Shown here: one piece after another, positions 49,036-59,649 of the stretch
How the letters are laid out: every line of letters starts with the position of its first letter
How positions within the stretch are numbered: the first letter of the stretch is position 1
NCBI RefSeq assembly: GCF_024139115.2
Contig: NC_085140.1
Coordinates: 336,041,099 to 336,105,098, forward strand
Direction of reading: 5' to 3'
Source of the DNA: Armigeres subalbatus
Lineage: Eukaryota > Arthropoda > Insecta > Diptera > Culicidae
Length of the DNA stretch: 64,000 nt
Translations under genes and position numbers: made by a program
The notes under the pieces: model-generated
What the model was told of the DNA's origin: nothing
What the model saw: only the letters and a program-made list of their open reading frames with translations
Database searches by the model: none

Positions 49036-49467
49036 TTACTTTTTTGTTAATGACATCAAAATCCAAAATAAGTGAATTTTGTTAACGTGAAAATAAGTGA
49101 ATTTTGTTAACGAATGTTTACCGGAATGGTATCCAATAGTTACTTAGCAGTATCGCGAAATCGCTCTCAATAGATAACGAACGATAAAAGAGAGACAAAA
49201 ACCTCTTCGAATCATAACAGGCCATGAAAACAAGTCTATCGCACTTGTACACAAGTTGGATTTGATAAAACGCTTCGTTCTCATTTATTTTATGTTGGGG
49301 ACCATTTTCTTTCGCACAGCTGTGTAAAACAAGTTGATATACATCATCAGAACCGGTGCCTCCCGCAATTGGGGCTATTTGAAAGAAAATTATCATGGGG
49401 TCTAGCACCACGAATCAGTTCATTATCTCACGGTATGCTACTTATCGAGAGTGTATTCAGACATGAC

Positions 49468-50145
49468 GGGGTTTCCAGTAGCAAAGATGTAAGATTGCCA
49501 ATCCGGAGATGGCGAGTTCGATTCTCGGTCCGGTCTAGGATGTTTTCGGGTTGGAAACTTTCTCGACACCCTGGGCATTATGTACTTGCCACACAAGATG
49601 CATGTAATGGCAGACATGGAAAAGCTTTCAATCAATAACTGAGGAAGTGCTAATAGAATACTAAGTTGAAAAGCCGGTCAAGTTCCAATTGGAATGTAGA
49701 ACCAGGGAATCAATTTTTCTGAAATGCGCTTGCGAAACAAGCGACAAAAGAGAACCAACGACAAAACTTTGTTTTTGTCGGAGATAACAATGACAAAGAT
49801 CCGAAAATTTTGGTCAGCAACAAAAAAGAAGACAATCTTGTTGCTAACTTTTCATCCTGTTATTTTGCATTATTCCTAAAGCAAATTTCGGTTTTGTGCT
49901 ATCGTAGTTTCTGCTTTTATGGAAATATTCGAAAATCCAACAATGATTACAATATTAGCATCGTATTCTCGGAAATATCAGAACATGCAAGGCAAATGAT
50001 TCTTGTCATATTGTGTTCGGGTTCTGATAAAGGTTTGTCGCTAGGTGCGTTTGTCAGTAACAAACTCTGTTGACGACAAAGGGTATATTCTTATTCGTTG
50101 CTCGAATATTGATTCCCTGTGTAGAACCATTAGAGTAGAAGAAGA
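49468..50145 (+). mobile_element. tRNA-derived SINE, second family, split by a MITE
   Basis: GGGGTTTCCAGTAGCAAAG, GAGTTCGATTCTCGGTCC (box B), GGTCTAGGATGTTTTCGGG, CACCCTGGGCATTATG and CTGAGGAAGTGCTAATAG follow SINE order. The sequence is interrupted at 49703 and resumes at 50120 with the GTAGAAGAAGAAGAAG tail. Confidence 0.8.
49703..50119. mobile_element. 417-bp hAT MITE with perfect TIR and TSD
   Basis: The 12-bp TIRs CAGGGAATCAAT and ATTGATTCCCTG are perfect. The 8-bp TSD TGTAGAAC is perfect at 49695-49702 and 50120-50127. The interior carries repeated CAACGACAAA/TTTGTCG-type motifs in both directions and no transposase. Confidence 0.95.
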
Positions 50146-50544
50146 AGAAGATTCAGACACGACAAGTGAGATATTTGTTCATTCTCCTTTGGATTCAAAC
50201 CCTGTCACTTAGAATTATGATTTTTTTTCATAAAATTCCAGAAAGTTGCTAGAATTGCTAATTTTTAACCTTCGCATTTTTTTGGTTCAATTTATTCATT
50301 TGGCAAGCTCAGATGTAGTAGAAGCAACTCAACGGAGACAGAATCATTTATTATACAGTGAACTTTCCCTAACTCGATGTTCTATAACTCGATATTTTCC
50401 CTTACTCGATGAAATTCAAAGTCCCTTGAATTTAGCACACTGCGTTCCCTCCGTAAGCCGATATCTCCCTTGCTCACCTGCATTTTCACCTCGCTAACTC
50501 GATGTTGTCAGGAGCAGTTACATATAATTAGTCACGATATAGTT

Positions 50545-52225
50545 AGAGGTTAGAAGTGAAAAGTGATAAGCGAGAAGTGAGAAATGGCAGATGAGAAGTG
50601 AACAGGTAGAAGTGAGAAGCGAAAAGTGAGAAGTTAGAAGTGAAAAGTGATAAGCGAGAAGTGAGAAATGACAGGTGAGAAGTGAGAAGTGAGAAATTCG
50701 AAGCAGTGAGAAGTGAGAAGTAGGAAGTAAGTAATAAGTGAAAAATGAAGTTAGAATCGAGAAGTGATAAATAATAAGTGAAAAATAAAAAAGGCGAAAA
50801 GTAAGAAGTGAAAAGTGATATGTGAAAGTTGAGAAGCCAGAAATGTGGTATAAAAAATTATAAGTGAGAAATGAAAAATGAGAAGTGAGAAATGAATACA
50901 AAGAAGTGAGAAGTGAAAAATTACAAGTGTAAAGTGAAAAGTGAGAAGTGCAAAGTAAGAAGTGATTAGTGGGAAGTGGGAAATGAGAAGTGAGAAGAGA
51001 GAAGTTAGAAGTGAGAAATTCGAAATTCAAATTAGTAATGAGTTATGAAAAACTAGAAGTTACAATTGAAAAGTGATTGTTTCTCACTAGTCACTAATGA
51101 GAAGTCAGAAGTGGGATATAAGAAGCTATAAGTGAGAAGTGCGAAGTAAGAAGTGAGAAGTGAGTAGTGGGAAGTGAGAAATTAGAAGTGAAAAGTTAGA
51201 TGTGGAAAATTCGAAGTGCAAAGTGAGTAGTGAGAAATGAAAAGTAATAAGTGAAAAGTGAAAAGTAAGAAGTGAAAAAATAGAAGTTAGAAGTGGAAAG
51301 TGATGAGTGAGAAATGAAAAGTCACAAGTGAGATATGAATAAGTGAGAAATGATAAGTGAAAAGTCAAAAAATAGAAGTGAGAAGTAAGTAGAGAGAAGT
51401 GAGAAGAAAAAATTTGAAAGTGAGAATTGAGAAATTCTAAGTGTAAAGTAAAAAGTGAGAAATACCAATGAGAAGTGAGAAGTGCAAAGTAAAAAGTGAG
51501 AAAAGAGAAGTAAGAAGAGAAAAGAGAGAAGTGAAAAGTGAGAAATTCGAAGTGCGATGTGAGAAGTGAGAAATAATTAGAAAAAAGTGAGAAGTAAAAA
51601 GTTAAAAGTGACAAGTGAGGTATTACAAGTGTTAAGTGAAAATTGAGAAGTGAGACATAAGAAATGAGAAGTGAGAAGCATGAAGTGGGATGTGAGTATT
51701 GTGAAATGAGAAATTAGAAGTGAGAAGAAAGAAGATAAAAGTGAGATGTAAGAAATTCTAAGAGTGAAGTGAAAAGTGAGAAGTGAGACGTTAGAAATGA
51801 GAAGTGAAAAGCGCGAAGTAGGAAGTGAGTATTGAGAAGTGAGAAATTAGAGGTGAGAAGAAAGAAGTTAGAAGTGAGAAATTCGAAGCACGAAGTGGAA
51901 GAGAGAAGTGAGAAGTTAGAAGTGATAAGCGAGAAATGAGAAGTCAGAAGTGAGATATAAGAAGATATGAGTGAAAAGGGAGAACTGCAAAGTGAAAAAT
52001 GATAAGAGAAAAGTGTGAATTGAGTTGTGCGATGTGAGAAATGAATTATGAGAAGTGCTAGTTGCAAAGTGAGAAGAGAGTAGTGGGAAGAGGCAGATGA
52101 GAAGCGACATATGCGAAGAAAGAAGTAAGAATATGTAATGGAGGTGAGAAATGAGAAGTGGGAAGTGAGTTGTGAGAAGGGAGTAGGACGAAGTGAGAAG
52201 TGAGGACCGGGAAGCGAGATCTTCT
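50545..52225 (+). repeat. AGAAGTG-type minisatellite, purine-rich strand
   Basis: About 1.7 kb of variants of AGAAGTGAGAAGTGAGAAAT, built on a 7-bp AGAAGTG core with 7-10 bp spacing and many one-base changes. Phe/Leu/Ser/Thr-rich ORFs on the minus strand are artefacts. Confidence 0.93.
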
Positions 52226-52530
52226 TTCTTCTTCTTTCTGGCTTATATCTTCTCAAAATTTAACGTCTCGCTTATCACTTTTAAATTATCATCCCTCATT
52301 TCTCACTCCTTGCTTCTGTTTATGTCACTACTCGCATTTTACCACTCACTTCTCGCCACTGACTTCTCACATCCTACTACTCACATGTTACTGCACACAT
52401 CTCACTACTCAATACTCACTTCCGTTTTTCAGTACTCGTTTCCCCCTATTCTTTATTTATTTCGAACATCTCATTTCTCGCTGTTCACTATTTGCTTCGA
52501 ACATTACATTTCTTACTTCACTCAATAAGG
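52226..52530 (-). repeat. same minisatellite in inverted orientation
   Basis: From 52226 the purine/pyrimidine strand bias flips: TTATCACTTTT, CATTTCTCACTCC, CACTTCTCGCCACTGACTTC, CACATCTCACTACTC. These are reverse complements of the unit to the left but more diverged. Confidence 0.8.
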
Positions 52531-52679
52531 AAACCAACTTTCAACTACTCTGCCAAATGATTTTCGGCCGAATATAAATGTGTTCCCTATATCGATACCT
52601 CCCTAACTCGATGGTTCCTTCAATATCGAGTATCGAGTGTTTGCTGTATAATATATATTTAAAATTACTATAAAACATA

Positions 52680-52829
52680 ATAATTCTTTCTTGAAAGCTT
52701 TTGGGAATGGGTTTCCACCTGTAATAATGGTTTCTTCTTTTATGAAGCGACGGCAACTGCTCGTCCGCTTTATTTCCGAATTCTTTCCGTATCTCTCTCA
52801 TTACCCTTTTCCTCAATTGATAGTTAGTA
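52680..52829 (-). pseudogene. 3' part of an unidentified coding fossil
   Basis: The minus strand reads TNYQLRKRVMREIRKEFGN then KADEQLPSLHKRRNHYYRW then KPIPKSFQERI. It looks like a basic, genuinely coding segment but matches no family I recognise. It continues, across the 5.1 kb insertion, with the segment at 57951-58600. Confidence 0.5.
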
Positions 52830-53019
52830 AGGGTATGCGATAACACAATTTTTCCTGACGAAACGAAACGAAATTAGAAATGCAACTGTTGGATCGGAAC
52901 GAAGCGAAACGAAATTCAAATTTTCTTCCGAAACTTCGAAACGAAACGAAATCCGGGTCCATTTAATTCGAAATTTTACGAAACGAAACGAAATTTAATT
53001 TTTTTCCGCGAATAGTTTT

Positions 53020-56000
53020 TTTAGCATTATATAAATAATGAAAAAAAAAACGATTAAAAAAATCCACGGAGAAAAAAATTTTGTTTAATATTTTTTGAGT
53101 CAAGGTCGTAGTTTTTTTTCTCTTAAATAAAATGTTAATGCGATAACATTCAAAAATTCGGAAAATTATTTGTTTTGGTGTAAGAATGCGTAATTTTATC
53201 CACGGATCAATCCACTTTGCAATTCCGGCACCTTTTTTGACAGCAACAAAATGATTTCATTAGATTGAAAATTAAAAAAACATGTGTTGGGGAAACCAGC
53301 GAGTTCGTTCTATTTTGTTCCAGATTCAAACTAGAATAGTGATCAAAAATTTGAAGTGAAACTAAATCACTACTGATTTCATTCTACATAATTGTGACCC
53401 AAATGCCATAGGGCCGGCTTAATTTTACAAAAGGACATATGTAAGTAACAGATCATATTGGATCTATTCACCATTTTCAAAAGTACACACTCAGCCAGCA
53501 ACATAAAACTCATATCCCGGCAAAAACAACGTTTGTTAGCTGGTTTTCGGAAAAACATTTGCTGATTTTCAGCAATTTTGACAAAAATCTCTGCAAAAAA
53601 CACAAGTGCTGGGGCTCGGCTGTGCGAATCTTGGTAAAAGTTTAACAAATTACTCAGATCCCGGTAAAAAAAATTAAGTGTGTATGTCCCTCACCATAAA
53701 CAACGTGAGAATATTCATCGCTTAATATCGCTCAATATTTCCAGCAGATTTCATATGGATTAGATCTGGTTCACCATTTTGAAAAGTATTACAGATTCAA
53801 GGTGCCACCCCTCCATTTCAATTAACATTTTAAATAAAGTCTACAGAAAAATTTTCGACCAAATTCATGAAGATTTATTGAATCTGTAAAATTTTCCAAA
53901 ATGGTCTTTTCAACAGATCTAAGCAGTTGATTGCAATACAAAACTCGACTTTTTCAAAAATTTTACTAAGGTCTGTTGGAAATATTAATTTTTAAATTTA
54001 AAGTAATTTTTTTACGTTGTGAGTTTTTTATGATGAGGGGCATTTTTCATCCATCACTTTTTTATGGAGTTAGCCTTGGAAGATAAACGAAAATCGTGAC
54101 TGCTAGATGAAAACCTTTTTTGTTCCATGACTTTTTCACAAATTCTTTGGTGCGTGGGATGCGCTGACTCTAGCAACACTTTCAAGCTATCTGCATATAG
54201 GCATTAGCTTACAGTGGCTAAACGTCCCGGATTATGTGGAACAGTTTACTTGCCTCGCATTTCCTGGTGCCCCGGAAACGTTCCGAATTCCATGATGAAT
54301 CTGTAAAGCCGTTATTTCTGCAGCTCAGCAAAATAAAGAACAAATTTCCGTAAAAAAATACGGTTATTTGCTGATTTTAGCAAAAAATGAAAGCTAGGCA
54401 GAGTCGTAGCGTGTTTATTGGGCGTCCCTCTTCTACTAAGAAGAATCAAATACGTAAATTATACATTTGGAGAACAATTTGAATATCAATACCTAAAAAA
54501 TGTTTAATGGTTTAAACATACTTCAAATAGCATTCAATATTCAGAGATGTATTGGAAGCAGATACCTGAAATCCACAAAGAAGGATTGAATAAAATACCT
54601 TTAAATCATTTGAAATTTTGTTGCACTTTTCACGCAAATAATGTAAGGAAACTTACAGAGTCGGGTTAGAATCTCATAATAAGACTACGTTTTGTTGTAT
54701 AGCCTCCAAATCCCTGCAGAAGGTAATGAAATATACACCGACACGTCGGAAAATAGACGTAACAACGTTTCAGCTGCTTTATAAGACTGAAAGAGACGAC
54801 AATAGTCATACAAAATAGAGCATAACAGTCGGAAGCATCCCATTAAAAAGATAACCATTTAGATATTTAGACAGATATCGCGATAAAGGGGTCGAGGGGA
54901 GGAAGTTTGAAATCAATCATTTTTGCGTGCTGCACTAAATGAATACTTCCTTTATGGTTTTTGCAAGCATCTGTAATCTGTGTTCGGAAATGAAATTTCC
55001 AGAATCGCTATCGGAACTAGTCGAATAATGAAGAAAAGTTACACTAAAGTGGATTGGTTGAAGGCCGGTATCGCCATCTGGGGTAAGCCCTTGGATGGTT
55101 TTTAGATGCCACTGGACCTAATTGGGTCAATGAAATAAGGTAGGTTTATCGGTGTTCGGAGTTGGTTGGAATCACTATTAGACCTCTTCGATGGTTGTTG
55201 GTTGGTTGTGGATGAAATCAACATCGGATCTATTCAGATAAAGGAAAATCTTATTCTGGATTGGGGCTGTTGGTGGTCTCGAGGCTCTTATACACATAGT
55301 TTGGTCAATAGAATCCAACTCTGAAACAATTTAGTCGAGGGCCGGAAACGCCATCGGAAGCAGGAGGACGAAGGAAAATATCCAACTCTCAATTTGATTA
55401 ATATTAAAAAAGAAGAAAATTCTCCTAGCAACAATTCTAACAAAGCAAATATTTAGGAGTTATCGATATTCCTCGATACAGCCGCCGATATAACTCAATG
55501 TTATTCAGACTACATGGAGTTTTTTTTTCTAAATTAAACAAGCAAATTGATATCAAATCGCAAAACCAAACCACTACCACTACAAACCTAGGAGCAAAAG
55601 GACCCTTCGAAATTTGGCTAATCGCTTGTTTATGAATGTATTCCTTTGAAGGAACCTACATGGAAAAACTGAATCATTTCTTCACTAATCATTCCTCACT
55701 GCTGAAACATTACGGTTCCGGAGGACTCTCGATGGCCGTAATAGTGCCCAAAATCTTTGCCAATCGCAATGTGGGTATAAAACATTTCAATTTTCAACAT
55801 TATAAGATACTATCAGATTTCTTCTTATTCAATTGCCTTTTTCAACCCGGTTTCAGAAGTCCCTGAGAATCCTGTATAGTAGTCAAAACTAAAACCACAG
55901 ACAAACAGACATAACAATCGTCAAATTTCCATCGTTCACTGATTTACTAGTCAATTCAATTAATCATTAGTTGGCCAATCGATCACTCGTGACGCTTTTG

Positions 56001-56390
56001 CTCCAGTTTGACGTTTCCTTACTACCGCCATCTGGTTCCTGATTTGCCCAACTAACTGAAATCAATAGATGTCGTTAGCGTTTGAACGACGATGAATTTG
56101 ATGAGTAAATGTTCAATGTGTTATGTCTGTTTGTCTTTACTAAAACCATCACATATAACATGTGGATGAGAAATAATGAAAAAATATTTTTTGTTTGCTC
56201 TATAAATTACTAGATTACACATGCCATATCCATATGCATGGATTTTGGACCAACCCATACTCGGTTTGATAATTACAAGACCTATAAGTAATGAAACTGT
56301 TTTATTTATTATAGAGTAAACATTGATTTTGGCGCCCTCCTGAAGGCTGGCGCTCTTGGCGGGGGTCAACCTGGCCAACCACACGCTACG
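53020..56390. other. interior of the hAT-like element, no gene recognised
   Basis: AT-rich. No transposase motif, TIR pair or tandem repeat was supported in these 3.4 kb. Confidence 0.4.
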
Positions 56391-56453
56391 GCGCTGAAGC
56401 TAGGACATGATATAACAATTCAATTGAGACTGCCTTGTTACTTTTCAGTCGGT

Positions 56454-56498
56454 AGCTCTGAAAAGGTGATCGACACTGGCGATCACCTTTTCAGAGCT
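56454..56498. repeat. perfect 19-bp-arm hairpin
   Basis: AGCTCTGAAAAGGTGATCG (56454-56472) and its exact inverse (56480-56498) are separated by a 7-base loop. Confidence 0.95.
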
Positions 56499-56744
56499 AA
56501 TTAACCTAATTAATTTGACACAGATCTTCCAAATACAGGTCAGGCTCGATTATCCGGATTATCGATTTTATTTTCACTCCGGATGATCAAATCCTCCGGA
56601 TAATCGAATCACCATAAAAAATTAAATCTGCAATTAAAAAACTTATGTTCTATTTTACTTGCAGCGGTGTAGTCAAAAATCATTTAGAAAAAAAAAAACC
56701 TGAATAATCCACCTGCGGTGACTTTCTGGTGAATTATGGAAAAA

Positions 56745-56880
56745 TAGTATTTTTGCCATAACTTTTGAGTCCATAGTTCGATCCAGCCTACTTTCAATAT
56801 GAAATGATAAGACAGGATTTTCATTTCAATGCAACTTGTTGGTTGATAATACGTGCAAAAAAAAATGGCTGGACTATTAA
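56745..56880 (-). repeat. isolated, diverged 167-bp-satellite module
   Basis: Reversed, it reads CAACAAGTTGCATTG, AAATCCTGTCTTATCATTTC, GGCTGGATCGAACTATGG and AAAAGTTATGGCAAAAATAC, clearly related to the array module but with about 25 percent change. Confidence 0.75.
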
Positions 56881-57089
56881 CGCGCTTTCTGTTCAAAAAA
56901 TAGTATTTTGGCCATTACTCATTTTATGCCAACAACTCGAACGCAGACCTTTTCGATTATTGCTAAATATTAGATAATTGTCAAAAGCAGCAGCACGTCC
57001 AAACTAACAACAAACTGCCTACGGTAAACGCACCGTACCGGCTCGATTGTGACAGAAAATAGGTACGATTTTGAAACAATTGAATAATC

Positions 57090-57755
57090 TGGATCTGAAG
57101 GATCTAGAAAATGTGAGAAAATTATAGATTTCCATAATGTACGGAATCAAAAATATCTGAAGGTAGAAGTTTAGGTCATGACAATGATCTCAATCGGAAA
57201 GATATGAATCAGTTCCAGAATCCGAAATAAATGAATATACCAGAGAATGTCTCAAATCTGGAGCATTCTTAAATCTGCAAATATCTAACAATCTACTAAA
57301 TCAGGAAAACTTCTGAAACGTCAACATCTCCATTTCATTGCTCTCAAACAATGATTGTTTAAACTGAATACTTTCAAAAGACAACGGAAACGGACAATAA
57401 TCAGTAGTCCAGTGAGGATTATTTCGCTTATCGAAGAGTTTCTACAACTAGAAGATAATCGAACAAGCGCCTCATAATACATTACATATGTTATACACAA
57501 ATCAGTTAATTTAAATAAAAATATAGCATACCAAAACAATGAGATCTATAAATTATTTTACTTCACTGAACAATATTATTTAAATTAACAAATTGAAAGC
57601 TAAATGCGTTTCTGTTGAAGATACAGAATTGTATTACGTAGTGAGATTTAGTGAAAGAATTTATATGTATAACATATTGAGTAGAATTTGAATGGTTTTA
57701 TTCAGCGGCGGCGCAGTCGATTTTTTTTTATTTTATGGAAATTGGAATTATTAAA
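57090..57755. other. unassigned sequence inside the hAT-like element
   Basis: AT-rich; no structure was supported. Confidence 0.4.
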
Positions 57756-57950
57756 AGTTAATTTCGAAATTCCGCGAAATTCCGTTTAATTTCGTTAAAA
57801 GAAAGATTTTTCAGTCGAAATTTTTGAAATTTAACGATACGGAACGAAACCAGAAAAACAGATTTCGCCATACTCAAATTCCGCGGAATTCCGCGAAATT
57901 TCGTTTCGAATGCCCTAAAACGAAATTTTTCGAAATACCGCATATGCTTA

Positions 57951-58600
57951 ATAGTTAGTAGTTTCCTGCCATTATCTTTGTACATCACCACCGGCTTATC
58001 CGTTTCGATTTTATTATCCTCTTTCACTACCTCTTTTCAGCCGTATAATCCAAGCACAGATCTGTAATCCAAGGATTCTGCTACAACATCAACGTACGTA
58101 ACATTGGTACTGTCTCCCTTTTTATTTTCCTGCTGCTTAACCGTTTCAAATCCTTGTTTCATATTTTGTTTCCTTGTTTTCCTGTTGGGACTGGAATTCA
58201 GCCGGTGTCCTTCCGCCTTTACAAAGGAAACATTTTGTAGTGAACCTGGACCATTTTCTTAACTTTTCCATATTTTCACAGCACCTCTGCTATCTCAGAG
58301 TCAGTAACATAGTATACACGTACGTATTCAATGTACTCTCCTGCATGTGAAATGGAAACCGCTGCATTTTTTTTCCATTCGCATATGGAAAATTAAATCT
58401 TCCGATTCCGTGCAGCATTACTTCTTCCGATTTTTATTTAATAAAAACTTGCGTTCCTTGAGCGATCCTATAAACCGTTTCTATTTCGCCGGAATCCGTA
58501 TTGAATGATTTCACAAAGCGAACAAATTCTCCAATATTATGTTTCTCGATAGTAGTTTTTTGACTACCGTCTTTCTTTACTATACCGGAAGTCATTTCAA
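57951..58600 (-). pseudogene. 5' part of an unidentified coding fossil
   Basis: On the minus strand, 58594-58440 reads MTSGIVKKDGSQKTTIEKH then NIGEFVRFVKSFNTDSGEI. From 58260 a further frame gives SLQNVSFVKAEGHRLNSSP, TNVTYVDVVAESLDYRSVL and, after one stop, ETDKPVVMYKDNGRKLLT. It runs into the 5.1 kb element and resumes at 52819. Long open stretches with one stop and at least one frameshift suggest a decayed gene, more likely of an older transposon than of the host. The family is not recognised. Confidence 0.5.
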
Positions 58601-58962
58601 TATTTAGGAATCAAGAGCGTCACGCATAGAAGATTTTGAATATGAATAGCGTCCATCTGGCTGAACGGATTTCCATGATAAACCCCTTAATCTAAAGATT
58701 ATGAATACACGCTTCATATTCATAATTGATAAGACTCGAAAAACTTGTTACAAGAGGTAGGGCATGGTTTGAATGCAAAATTTACGGGAACTTATAAAAA
58801 AAGGGACTCTCATCATTTTTTCTTCATTACATTCTGTTTGATGCAGTCGCCGGCGGGAAAAATGCATGAAAGAAGAGGACATTTGTTGGTAATATCAATT
58901 TTAGATGTGAAAATTCCACCGGATTACGCGTAAATGAGGGAATCCTATATTAAGTATTACTT

Positions 58963-59001
58963 GATTGTGACTAAATCTGGTCACATATGAGTTGCAGCAA
59001 C
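58963..59001 (+). repeat. short repeat shared with 24313-24351
   Basis: GATTGTGACTAAATCTGG then TCACATATGAGTTGCAG; about 33 of 38 positions match the inverted copy at 24.3 kb. Confidence 0.5.
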
Positions 59002-59194
59002 TTAGGTCGAACATGTGTACTGCTAGAGATTTGAAGACATATTCCAATTTGTTGTCATATGCAAAGACATTTACAAGTTTCAACATTTTGCGCTGCGGTA
59101 AGTGCTAGTAGCGTTTGCTATACCAAAAGTAACAGCATTGCTAAATCTCCTGAAAAAGTATTTGCATATCACTCATTATATGATCCCTAATGTG

Positions 59195-59405
59195 AACACT
59201 CTAACTTTTTTACTCAGTGACTGAGTAAAATTGTATTGTCGTCTCTTTTCTTCACAAGGAAATTTTACTCAATTTTCGTCAAAAGAAGGACTACTCATAG
59301 TTTTGAGAAGTCTTGCTTTTAACGGAAATTGAGTAAAATTTCCGTGGGAAAAAAGTAGAGGGCATACAATTTTACTCAGTCACTGAGGAGATGGAAGTTA
59401 GCGTG
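59195..59405. mobile_element. fold-back MITE, about 210 bp
   Basis: TAACTTTTTTACTCAGTGAC pairs with GTCACTGAGGAGATGGAAGT at the ends. Inside, GGAAATTTTACTCAATTTTC pairs with GAAATTGAGTAAAATTTCC. The TSD may be a TA-type dinucleotide or trinucleotide. Confidence 0.8.
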
Positions 59406-59506
59406 AATGTTTCAAAGAAGTCCTTAAAAAAACATTTTTTTAATCTGTAATATGATCTGAACGCAGTCAGTTCTGTTAACGTATCAAACACGCAGTAGAA
59501 GTTAAT

Positions 59507-59645
59507 TCCTTAGCTGTGCGGTAAGATGCAAAAAGACAAATTGGCTTAGAAACCGCTGTTAATAAACGTGGAGGTGCCTAATAAACACTATGCAGCGAGG
59601 CGGCAAGGTCACAGTACGGGATGTAATGCTGAGAAGAAGAACGAG
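59507..59645 (+). mobile_element. Feilai: Feilai-type SINE, internally deleted remnant
   Basis: CCTTAGCTGTGCGGTAAGA (5' end) is followed directly by GGCTTAGAAACCGCTGTTAA and GCAGCGAGGCGGC (3' part) and an AGAAGAAGAAC tail. The tRNA box B region is missing. Confidence 0.75.
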
Positions 59646-59649
59646 TTCA

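Larger units (their letters stand above)
50356..52646. mobile_element. pogo-like (Tc1/mariner superfamily) element filled by minisatellite
   Basis: The left end is TA|CAGTGAACTTTCCCTAACTC with repeated ACTCGATG-type phrases to about 50440. The right end, reversed, is TA|CAGCAAACACTCGATACTC with CATCGAGTTAGGGAGG. Flanking TA dinucleotides, a CAG start and CTCGAT-rich ends are the pogo/Tigger pattern. The space where a transposase would sit (50545-52530) is a minisatellite instead. Confidence 0.7.
56400..57085 (+). repeat. dispersed repeat A, copy 2
   Basis: It shares with 786-1240 the blocks CAATTGAGACTGCCTTGTTA..GGTGATCG and CGTCCAAACTAACAAC..GATTGTGACAG. The unshared middle here holds a satellite module. 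Confidence 0.55.
52830..57950. mobile_element. 5.1 kb hAT-like non-autonomous element
   Basis: The ends AGGGTATGCG.. and ..CCGCATATGCTT are roughly inverted. Both ends carry subterminal GAAACGAAACGAAATT-type repeats in opposite orientation (52856-53010 and 57765-57940). A 10-bp direct repeat, ATAGTTAGTA, flanks it at 52820-52829 and 57951-57960. No transposase was recognised inside. The interior includes dispersed repeat A, a hairpin, and a diverged satellite module. Confidence 0.7.

Noticed and set aside
50518..52256. 160-180 codon ORFs rich in Ser/Phe/Leu/Thr
   Set aside because: Produced by the AGAAGTG minisatellite on its pyrimidine strand.
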